Assembly (NCBI GenBank): GCA_902605525.1
Contig: CACLCV010000007.1
Coordinates: forward strand, 1 to 38,607
Length of the DNA: 38,607 nt
Reading direction: 5' to 3'
From: an uncultured Gammaproteobacteria bacterium
GTDB taxonomy: Bacteria > Pseudomonadota > Gammaproteobacteria > GCA-002705445 > GCA-002716945
Part shown: positions 20,379 through 28,369 of the stretch, in pieces
How positions within the stretch are numbered: the stretch's first letter is position 1
How the letters are laid out: every line of letters starts with the position of its first letter
Notes under the pieces: model-generated
Seen by the model: the letters and a program-made list of their open reading frames with translations, nothing else
The model's database searches: none
Told to the model about the DNA's origin: nothing
Translations under genes and position numbers: made by a program

Positions 20379-20403
20379 ATATACTATACTAGTACTGGAA
20401 AGT

Positions 20404-21033
20404 ATGAACGAATTATCAAAAAATACAGATAAAGCAAGTAACTTTTCAAAGTCATATCTCGATGAAGCTATAGAAGTAATTAGTTTAATTGACATAGATG
20501 CAATAGAAAAAATTGTTAGCTTGATAAAACAAACTCGGACAAAACTTGGTAGAATATTTTTCCTAGGAGTAGGTGGCAGCGCAGGTAATTGTTCACATGC
20601 CGTAAATGATTTCAGGAAAATTATTGAAGTTGAATCTTATGCGCCCACTGATAATGTTTCTGAATTAACTGCTAGAACAAACGATGAGGGATGGGCTAAC
20701 GTTTTCGTTCCATGGCTACGTCTTAGTAAATTATCAAAAAATGACATGGTGTTTATCTTCTCTGTAGGAGGAGGCAACTTAGAAAAGAATATTAGCCCAA
20801 ATCTTGTCGAGGCTCTAAAGTTTTCATCACAAATAGGCGCTAAGATCTGTGGCATAGTTGGTAAAGACGGAGGATATACTGCTAAAGTAGCGGATGCATG
20901 TATTATTGTTCCGACGGTAAATAAAGACAATATCACACCTCATTCAGAAGCTTTTCAGGCTGTGATATGGCACCTAATAGTCTCTCACCCAAGCTTGAAA
21001 GTAAATCAAACGAAATGGGAATCAACAAAATAA
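20404..21033 (+). CDS. SIS-domain sugar-phosphate isomerase, divergent GmhA-like
   Basis: FFLGVGGSAGNCSHAVNDFRK, SVGGGNLEKN, HSEAFQAVIWH; GmhA-like length and layout. Confidence 0.82.
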   Translation: MNELSKNTDKASNFSKSYLDEAIEVISLIDIDAIEKIVSLIKQTRTKLGRIFFLGVGGSAGNCSHAVNDFRKIIEVESYAPTDNVSELTARTNDEGWANVFVPWLRLSKLSKNDMVFIFSVGGGNLEKNISPNLVEALKFSSQIGAKICGIVGKDGGYTAKVADACIIVPTVNKDNITPHSEAFQAVIWHLIVSHPSLKVNQTKWESTK

Positions 21034-21039
21034 ATCTGA

Positions 21040-22449
21040 ATGCATGATTTTGACTATGTCTTAGTCGGATCTGGACCTACGGCAACAGCTTTCCTATTAA
21101 GTGATAATTATAAATTAAAATCATCTAAGTTTTGTATCCTTGATGTTGCCTTCGATTATAAAAATAAATTTAATCAAGAGCCAAGTAAAAAAAAATTATA
21201 TGAACTTCATGATATTCACAATAAAACATATTATGGAGACTCGTTTGCAACTAAGGAAATACCTAGATACGAATTTCCATCTAATCTAGAAATTTCTAAC
21301 TCTTATGCTTATGGCGGACTATCAAATGTTTGGGGTGCTGCATGTTCCAGCTATAATTTTGATGATTTGGAAATGATGGGATTAAAAATAAACAAAAAAT
21401 ATTATAATTTAGTAAACAGAGTTCTAAGCATTGAGCAATTTAATTTTCCAAAAAAATCTAAGATGTTAAATCTTTATAGTAGGTTAGAGAGGAACAATAA
21501 TGAAAATATCTATGTAGAACCTTCATTGTTAGCAGTTGACTTCAAGAGACTAGAATCTGGTTGCTCGGGTCTATATGGTTCATGTAATGGTGCGATATAT
21601 AATTCGAGAGAAACATTCATGAATCACAAAGGTGAAGCTACTATTAGTCCTAATACATTACTAGATAAGATTATCTACGAATCATCAGAAAATATAATTT
21701 TAGAAACTATAAACACACATAGTGGAGAGAAATCAAAAATTAAAACGAAAAAACTTATATTAGGATGTGGTGCAATTAATACATCAAAACTCTTACTTAA
21801 ATCATTTAAAGATGTTGAATCTATACATATCAGAGATTCACAAGGTTTTAGAATACCATTGATTGATATTACTCTTGCTGGTCTTTTTGGGAAATCATAT
21901 GATGAAACAGAATTAACAAATTTCTATTTAAAAACCAAAGTTGATGAATTTCTTGTTCATGGCCAGCTTTATTTTTCTGGTGAGTATGTAAAAAATCAAA
22001 TCTCAAAACAATATCATATTCCTAAAATTCTTTTATCTAATCTTTTAAATATAATGTATATATATCAAGGATATCTCCCATCTAAATATTCATCAATTGG
22101 AAAACTCATGATTAGAAATAATAAATTTGATTTTAAGACAGTTAAAAAATACGATAAAAAATTCCTACATAAACTTGTGAATTATAATAATCACTTTTTT
22201 AGAAAATCTAAATTATTTCAAATGAACGTTATGAGGGATATATCAGATATATTTAGCGTCTATCATTTTGGTGCAATTTCACTTCTATCAAATGATAAAA
22301 AAATAGAGCTTAGTGCTTCTGATGGATCAATCTCAGGCTATGAAGACATACATGTAATTGATGCTTCAATATTAAAGAATTTACCTAGCGGACCTATCAC
22401 ATCAATTGTTATGGCGAATGCTGTCAACATCTCTGATAAGATTCTTTAA
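21040..22449 (+). CDS. FAD-dependent oxidoreductase, GMC-like
   Basis: FDYVLVGSGPTATAFLL dinucleotide-binding motif, GGLSNVWGAACS, LILGCGAINTSKLLL, C-terminal VIDASILKNLPSGPITSIVMANA. Confidence 0.72.
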   Translation: MHDFDYVLVGSGPTATAFLLSDNYKLKSSKFCILDVAFDYKNKFNQEPSKKKLYELHDIHNKTYYGDSFATKEIPRYEFPSNLEISNSYAYGGLSNVWGAACSSYNFDDLEMMGLKINKKYYNLVNRVLSIEQFNFPKKSKMLNLYSRLERNNNENIYVEPSLLAVDFKRLESGCSGLYGSCNGAIYNSRETFMNHKGEATISPNTLLDKIIYESSENIILETINTHSGEKSKIKTKKLILGCGAINTSKLLLKSFKDVESIHIRDSQGFRIPLIDITLAGLFGKSYDETELTNFYLKTKVDEFLVHGQLYFSGEYVKNQISKQYHIPKILLSNLLNIMYIYQGYLPSKYSSIGKLMIRNNKFDFKTVKKYDKKFLHKLVNYNNHFFRKSKLFQMNVMRDISDIFSVYHFGAISLLSNDKKIELSASDGSISGYEDIHVIDASILKNLPSGPITSIVMANAVNISDKIL

Positions 22450-23072
22450 CCAAAAATTATTCTAAATATTTTATCTAGGAATCTTGTCCTTCTAATCCCA
22501 AGGTATTTACCTTGAATATTTTCAACCTTATAGGCCTCTTGCTCTGTGATCTTTATTTTTAAAAAATGTGGCAAATTATCAATTTGTAATATTTCATAGT
22601 TATTAAGTCTTGTTAGTATGATTGCCAAAAATCTTTCGAACGAATTTGAATAGAATTCGATATCGCCATTATTGTTTTTCAATAAAGGTATATCAATAGA
22701 TAGAAATTTATTAAATTTTTTGTTGAGTTCAACAGCTAAATAGTGTTTTGCATAACAATAGCGAGAGAAAGTATATTTTTTTTTTGGATTACTGGTATTT
22801 ACATAAATAACTTGAACATATTTTTCATCAAAAGTACTCATAAATTCTAAAGGCTGAATCACATTACTTGCAAAGTATGATTTATAACTCATAGAGTAAC
22901 TTTCATGATTATAGCCACATAGAATAATTATGTTGAAGTTATTATTTTCTAATTTTTTATTTTTAAGATTTCTCCAAGAGATAATTTCTATGTTTTCTGT
23001 ATTTAAAGCTTCTTTGAAGCCCTTAATGAATTTCTCGCTATTACCAATGATTAATACTCTTTCTTGTGACAT
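22446..23072 (-). CDS. Short NAD-epimerase/SDR-like Rossmann protein (208 aa, C-terminal region reduced)
   Basis: RVLIIGNSEKFIKGF N-terminus, NIIILCGYN, YCYAKHYLAVEL (YxxxK-like); weak glycine motif. Confidence 0.5.
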   Translation of the reverse strand: MSQERVLIIGNSEKFIKGFKEALNTENIEIISWRNLKNKKLENNNFNIIILCGYNHESYSMSYKSYFASNVIQPLEFMSTFDEKYVQVIYVNTSNPKKKYTFSRYCYAKHYLAVELNKKFNKFLSIDIPLLKNNNGDIEFYSNSFERFLAIILTRLNNYEILQIDNLPHFLKIKITEQEAYKVENIQGKYLGIRRTRFLDKIFRIIFG

Positions 23073-23090
23073 ATATTCTGTTATTATAAT

Positions 23091-23105
23091 ATACCATTAT
23101 GGTAT
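23091..23105. promoter_or_regulatory. Inverted repeat ATACCAT-T-ATGGTAT in a 37-nt divergent intergenic region
   Basis: Perfect 7-bp arms with 1-nt centre, between start codons at 23072(-) and 23110(+). Confidence 0.45.
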
Positions 23106-23109
23106 CCAG

Positions 23110-23649
23110 ATGAATAAGTGTGTTTTTTTAGATAGAGATGGAATCATTAACGAATCCATCATCATAAATAACAAACCTGTTGCGCCTAATAATCTCTCAG
23201 AGCTTAGAATAATTAAAGGTATAAAAGAACAACTTATTAAGCTTAAAGAATTTAAATATTATCTTATAGTAATTACTAATCAGCCGGATGTAGCCAGAAA
23301 TCTAACTAGTATGAGTTCTGTAAAAGAAATTAATAATAGTATTCTGAATCAACTTCCAATAGATGATATTTATGTGTGCTTCCATGATGACTCAGATAAC
23401 TGTGACTGTAGAAAACCTAAACCTGGTAATATTATTAAAGCTAGCGATGATTATTCAATAGATCTTTCAGCAAGCTACATGATAGGAGATAGATGGAAAG
23501 ATGTAGAGGCAGGAATCAATGCTGGAACAAGAACTATTTTTGTTGACTATAATTATGATGAACTTAAGCCTAAAAACTGTACGTACTATACAAAATCACC
23601 TGTGGAAGCCCTAGAAATAGTATTAAAAGAAACATATGAAAATAACTAA
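23110..23649 (+). CDS. gmhB: HAD-IIIA phosphatase, D-glycero-D-manno-heptose 1,7-bisphosphate 7-phosphatase-like
   Basis: Start at MNKCVFLDRDGIINES (the 22930 ORF extends too far upstream); FLDRDG, TNQPD, zinc-loop CFHDDSDNCDCRKPKPG, MIGDRWKDVEAG. Confidence 0.87.
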   Translation: MNKCVFLDRDGIINESIIINNKPVAPNNLSELRIIKGIKEQLIKLKEFKYYLIVITNQPDVARNLTSMSSVKEINNSILNQLPIDDIYVCFHDDSDNCDCRKPKPGNIIKASDDYSIDLSASYMIGDRWKDVEAGINAGTRTIFVDYNYDELKPKNCTYYTKSPVEALEIVLKETYENN

Positions 23650-24844
23650 CACTTCCAATAATATTCTTATATTTTCAACTTTTTTGTTTCTCATTTTTAA
23701 TTTTATAAATCGTGAAATTGCTAATTTTATACTATTGCTAGTACTACTACTTTCATTTTATCCTTTTCCAAAAGTTAACTTAATTTTAAATTATGATCAT
23801 TTTAAATTTGTCTATGCATCTATTTTATTTGTTTTAAGTATTATTATTATTAATAATTTATCAAATGATAATATTAGCGAAATTGATAATCATAGTAGAT
23901 ATTTACTTCTATTGCCTATTCTCTTAGCACTATCAAAATACAAAATTTCCTCAGATTTTTTCTTCATGACAGTTCTAGCTTCTGTATATTTTTCTTTTTT
24001 TTTATATATATATGATAATACTTTTCTCAACTATGAAGGTAGGTATTTAGGCTCTTCATCAACATCAATAACTTTCGCAAACTTAATCATAACTTTTAAT
24101 ATTTTAATTCTTTTAGAAATTATCGATAAAGCTGATGATGAGTCGACAGATATGGCTTTCTACATCTCTAGATACGCAGGTATTATATTGTCATTCTATT
24201 TATGGTCAGAAACGGAAACAAGAGGATCGTTGATTGGATATATTTTTGGACTAATTTGTATAATCATTTTGTACACTAGAAAAAGCTCAAAGTATATCCT
24301 TTTCGCTATATTGTTCCTAGTTCCCATAATAATGTCGTCGGGAGTTTATGATAGAATTAAAAACACATATTCCTCAATACAATCTATTGATACATCTAAA
24401 ATGGAAGATTCTATTGAATTTAATACATCTGAAAATGAAAGGATTTATTATTTTAAATTTGCAATCGAAAAAATACTTAAACATCCTCTAAGTGGCATTG
24501 GTTCAGGTAATTATGAAATGACCATGAGGAATGATCTTAAAAAAGAAGGCATTGCGATTAACGCAAGAAGTCATGCGCATAATGATTTTCTGGATATAGG
24601 ATCAAAATTTGGATTAATACCATTAGTATTTTTTATTACAATGCTAATGTATTTATTCTACTCTTTTGCAAAACATAGGAACAATCTATTTGCACGTGTT
24701 GGCCTAATTGTTTTATTTTCAAATATTGGTTTTATGTTAACGCAATCTCAATTTGCACATCATCAAGCTACTGTAATCTTTATAATTTTGATGTACATTT
24801 GTTTGTCACAAATCAGAAGACACTTTGAAATCAATAGTATATAA
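23636..24844 (+). CDS. O-antigen ligase/polymerase family membrane protein (WaaL/Wzy-like)
   Basis: About 10-12 TM segments; ETRGSLIGY and HPLSGIGSGNYE...HAHNDFLDIGSKFGL motif typical of the Wzy_C/O-antigen ligase family. Confidence 0.82.
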   Translation: MKITNTSNNILIFSTFLFLIFNFINREIANFILLLVLLLSFYPFPKVNLILNYDHFKFVYASILFVLSIIIINNLSNDNISEIDNHSRYLLLLPILLALSKYKISSDFFFMTVLASVYFSFFLYIYDNTFLNYEGRYLGSSSTSITFANLIITFNILILLEIIDKADDESTDMAFYISRYAGIILSFYLWSETETRGSLIGYIFGLICIIILYTRKSSKYILFAILFLVPIIMSSGVYDRIKNTYSSIQSIDTSKMEDSIEFNTSENERIYYFKFAIEKILKHPLSGIGSGNYEMTMRNDLKKEGIAINARSHAHNDFLDIGSKFGLIPLVFFITMLMYLFYSFAKHRNNLFARVGLIVLFSNIGFMLTQSQFAHHQATVIFIILMYICLSQIRRHFEINSI

Positions 24845-24897
24845 TTCAAATGTAGTATAAGTAATCTTATTTATAAGGAATCTGCGGAGGGTAGAAC

Positions 24898-25614
24898 GTG
24901 CAAAATATTCCCAATCTCAAAGTCAAGATATTTTCAGATGGTGCTGATAAAGCAAAAATGCTAGAAATGTACAGAAAGCCTTTTATCAAAGGACTAACAA
25001 CAAATCCGACGTTAATGAAAAAAGCAGGCATTAAAGACTATAAAAGCTTTTGTTTGGATATTCTCAAAGAAATCAAAGATAAGCCATTATCATTTGAAGT
25101 ATTCTCAGATGATTTTCATGAAATAATTACGCAGGCACGTGAAATAGCTAGTTGGGGTGAAAATGTCTATGTGAAAATTCCCATCATGAATACAAAAAAG
25201 GAAATGTGTTATCAATATGTTGAAAAACTTGTAAATGAAAATATAAAAGTCAATGTGACGGCTATAATGACATTAGATCAAGTAGAGAAAATAAATAAAG
25301 TTTTATCAAAAGATGTTCCATCATATGTTTCCATTTTTGCCGGAAGGATTGCTGATACTGGTGTTGATCCGGTTCATATTATTAGAGAATCCATTAATAT
25401 TCTAAAAACGAATACTCAGGCAGAGATAATATGGGCTAGTCCCAGAGAATTACTGAATATTTTCCAAGCTAGCGAAATTGGTTGTCATATAATTACAGTT
25501 ACTCCAGACATAATAAATAAGATGAAGCTTATATCATATGATCTTAATGAGTACTCACTTGATACAGTAAAAATGTTTTACGATGATGCTGTTAGTGCTG
25601 GATATAAAATTTGA
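24898..25614 (+). CDS. Transaldolase / fructose-6-phosphate aldolase family protein
   Basis: GTG start preceded by [28 protein letters not shown] (Schiff-base Lys position), [20 protein letters not shown]. Confidence 0.87.
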   Translation: MQNIPNLKVKIFSDGADKAKMLEMYRKPFIKGLTTNPTLMKKAGIKDYKSFCLDILKEIKDKPLSFEVFSDDFHEIITQAREIASWGENVYVKIPIMNTKKEMCYQYVEKLVNENIKVNVTAIMTLDQVEKINKVLSKDVPSYVSIFAGRIADTGVDPVHIIRESINILKTNTQAEIIWASPRELLNIFQASEIGCHIITVTPDIINKMKLISYDLNEYSLDTVKMFYDDAVSAGYKI

Positions 25615-26663
25615 GAAAAGTTGCTCTAATTACAGGAATTACTGGCCAGGATGGAGCGTACTTAGCAGAATTTCTACTAGAAAAAGGCTACGAAGTTCAC
25701 GGCGTAAAACGAAGAACATCGCTCATTAATACATCACGAATCGATCATCTATACGAAGATCCAAAATCATCGAAAAACAGAAAGTTTTTTCTTCACTACG
25801 GCGATATGACTGATTCGTCTAGTATTTATAGAATAATAAATGATGTTTCTCCCGATGAAGTTTATAACTTAGCTGCTCAATCTCATGTCGCAGTTTCTTT
25901 TGAGAAACCAGAATATACAGCAAATTCAGATGCATTAGGCACACTTAGATTGCTAGAAGCTATTAAATTTTCAAGAAATACAACTAATACTAGATTTTAC
26001 CAGGCTGCGACGTCTGAACTTTATGGACAAGTCAAGGAGTCACCTCAAAATGAGAACACTCCTTTTCATCCTAGGTCTCCTTATGGAGTAGCAAAATTAT
26101 ATGCTTATTGGATTACTGTTAATTACCGTGAGGCTTATAACATGTTTGCTTGCAATGGAATTTTATTTAATCATGAGAGTCCTATAAGAGGAGAGACCTT
26201 TGTTACAAGAAAAATAACTCTCGGAATTACTAGAATTTATGAAGGTATCCAAGACTGTTTATACCTTGGTAATCTTGATGCAAAGCGAGATTGGGGACAT
26301 GCTAGAGATTATGTAGAAATGCAATGGATGATGCTCCAACAAGATAAACCTAAAGATTATGTAATAGCAACAGGTAAGCAGTATACCGTTAGACAATTTA
26401 TTGATGCAGCCTGTAAACGTTTGAATATGAAGATTGAATGGAAAGGTGAAGGCCCAGAAGAGAAAGGTTACTTCGAAGGTAAGTGTATAGTTCAAGTTGA
26501 TTCAAATTATTATAGACCTTGCGAGGTTGAAACACTTTTAGGAGACGCATCTATGGCTCACAAAGAACTTGGTTGGAAGCCCAAAACATCATTTGATCAA
26601 TTAGTCGATGAAATGGTTGAATCTGATTTGCAATTAGCACGAAAAGAAAAATTATTGTCATAA
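25611..26663 (+). CDS. gmd: GDP-mannose 4,6-dehydratase
   Basis: Start codon is [67 protein letters not shown]. Confidence 0.92.
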   Translation: MRKVALITGITGQDGAYLAEFLLEKGYEVHGVKRRTSLINTSRIDHLYEDPKSSKNRKFFLHYGDMTDSSSIYRIINDVSPDEVYNLAAQSHVAVSFEKPEYTANSDALGTLRLLEAIKFSRNTTNTRFYQAATSELYGQVKESPQNENTPFHPRSPYGVAKLYAYWITVNYREAYNMFACNGILFNHESPIRGETFVTRKITLGITRIYEGIQDCLYLGNLDAKRDWGHARDYVEMQWMMLQQDKPKDYVIATGKQYTVRQFIDAACKRLNMKIEWKGEGPEEKGYFEGKCIVQVDSNYYRPCEVETLLGDASMAHKELGWKPKTSFDQLVDEMVESDLQLARKEKLLS

Positions 26664-26670
26664 ATCATCT

Positions 26671-27600
26671 ATGATTACTAAGTCGTCCAAGATTTATATC
26701 GCTGGCCATAAAGGAATGGTAGGCTCTGCAATAAATAGAAAGTTACAGTCTCTTAACTATACAAATATTATTTTTAGAAGCCGTAAAGAGCTAGATCTTT
26801 TAAATAAAGATGATGTAAATAATTTTTTGAAAGAAGAAAACCCAGAATATATATTCATTGCTGCAGCAAAAGTAGGGGGCATTAAAGCTAATTCAAATAA
26901 TCAAGCTGAGTTCTTATATGAAAATTTAACAATTCAGAATAATATTATACATTCTGCATATAGACAAAATATTAATAAACTGATGTTCCTTGGGTCAAGT
27001 TGTATATACCCAAAAAATGCGCCACAGCCACTTAAGGAGGACTACTTACTAACTAGCCCGCTTGAAGAAACAAATGAAGGCTATGCTATTGCAAAAATTG
27101 CAGGTATAAAACTTTGTGAATATTATAATAAACAATACAAAAAAAAATATGTTGCCGCAATGCCTACAAATCTTTATGGACCTAATGATAATTATGATTT
27201 AGAGACAAGTCACGTTCTTCCTGCACTTATAAACAAAATTCATTTTGCAAAAAAAAATAATTTAAAAAAAGTTGATGTCTGGGGAACAGGAAATCCAAAA
27301 AGAGAATTTCTTTATGTAGATGATTTAGCTGATGCGTGTGTATTTATTATGGAACATGATATTAGTGATGGTTTATATAATATAGGGACTCAAAAAGATA
27401 TAACAATTAGAGAATTAGTAGATTTAATATCTAACATAATTGGCTTCAATGGTTGCATCAATTTTGATAAATCTATGCCTGACGGCACGATGAGAAAAAT
27501 TTTAGATGTAAGCAAAATAAATAATTTGGGCTGGTCCTATAAAACAAATCTCATGGAAGGCATAAAATTAACGTACAAAAATTATCTAAAAAATAATTAA
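26671..27600 (+). CDS. fcl: GDP-L-fucose synthase (GDP-4-keto-6-deoxymannose epimerase/reductase)
   Basis: IYIAGHKGMVGSAI, AAAKVGGIKANS, FLGSSCIYPKNAPQPLKEDYLLTSPLEETNEGYAIAK, TNLYGPNDNYD. Confidence 0.92.
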   Translation: MITKSSKIYIAGHKGMVGSAINRKLQSLNYTNIIFRSRKELDLLNKDDVNNFLKEENPEYIFIAAAKVGGIKANSNNQAEFLYENLTIQNNIIHSAYRQNINKLMFLGSSCIYPKNAPQPLKEDYLLTSPLEETNEGYAIAKIAGIKLCEYYNKQYKKKYVAAMPTNLYGPNDNYDLETSHVLPALINKIHFAKKNNLKKVDVWGTGNPKREFLYVDDLADACVFIMEHDISDGLYNIGTQKDITIRELVDLISNIIGFNGCINFDKSMPDGTMRKILDVSKINNLGWSYKTNLMEGIKLTYKNYLKNN

Positions 27601-27608
27601 TAATTAAT

Positions 27609-28364
27609 ATGCCCATAATATCAATAATTGTTCCTTCTTTTAATCATGGAAGATTTCTAGATAAAACATTGCAATCAATAGATGAGCAAAATCTTGATAG
27701 TGAAATCATTATTCTAGACGGTGGCTCTACTGACAATACTCCTGAAATAATTTCAAAATGGAAACATAAAATTAATTTCTATCGTAGCCATAAAGATAAT
27801 GGACAAGCGGAAGCGATTAATGAAGGTTTGAAACATGCAAAAGCTCCCTATGTTACATGGCTAAATAGCGATGATTGGTTGCTTCCTAATGGTATGAAAA
27901 GATTACTAGCAGTATTAGATTCAAATAAAAGTATTCCTGTTGTTTATGGCAATACACTTGATTACATTGATTCCAAAAATAAATATAATAATACGTGGGT
28001 CGAATCTTTCTCAGAGAAAAGATTGGCTATTCGATGTATTATTTCACAACCTGGCGCACTAATTCGCAGAGAATTTTTAAATAATATTGGGGGAATAGAT
28101 ATAAATCTATCTATGGCATTCGACTATGATATTTGGTGGAGACTTTTTCAAAAATATGGAGAATTTGTATATATAAATGAATGCATAGCAGTAAACAGAG
28201 TTCATAATATGACAAAAACAAACCAAAATAGAATTCAACACTATCGTGAGGCTATGGCGGTTGTAAAAAAATATTATGGGAAAATCCCTATCAAATGGTA
28301 CATATACAGTATTTATTCAGTTTTCTATAGAGCTATTATAAATAAGATTTATAGCTCATCATAA
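27609..28364 (+). CDS. Glycosyltransferase family 2
   Basis: ISIIVPSFNHGRFLDKTLQSIDEQ, DGGSTDNT, DNGQAEAINEGLKHA, WLNSDDW. Confidence 0.88.
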   Translation: MPIISIIVPSFNHGRFLDKTLQSIDEQNLDSEIIILDGGSTDNTPEIISKWKHKINFYRSHKDNGQAEAINEGLKHAKAPYVTWLNSDDWLLPNGMKRLLAVLDSNKSIPVVYGNTLDYIDSKNKYNNTWVESFSEKRLAIRCIISQPGALIRREFLNNIGGIDINLSMAFDYDIWWRLFQKYGEFVYINECIAVNRVHNMTKTNQNRIQHYREAMAVVKKYYGKIPIKWYIYSIYSVFYRAIINKIYSSS

Positions 28365-28369
28365 ATCTT
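28344..28369. terminator. Inverted repeat AAGATTTAT-agctcatc-ATAAATCTT spanning the convergent gene ends; possible bidirectional terminator
   Basis: Perfect 9-bp arms, 8-nt loop, read directly; contains both stop codons. Confidence 0.5.

Noticed and set aside
22776-22785. T10 tract in the minus-strand SDR-like gene, plus A9/T9 tracts at 5752, 9824, 11167, 21187, 23995, 27139 and 27249, as phase-variation switches
   Set aside because: Many 8-10 nt A/T runs occur across the window as expected for AT-rich DNA encoding Lys/Phe; no reading frame is broken, so evidence for switching is lacking
22446-23072. Interpretation of the short SDR-like gene as a frameshifted pseudogene
   Set aside because: Continuous ORF, convergent overlap and no continuation of an SDR C-terminus seen in other frames; kept as an intact but reduced protein
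22930-23109. N-terminal extension of the gmhB ORF
   Set aside because: Antisense to the 22446-23072 gene; family N-terminus starts at MNKCVFLDRDG (23110)
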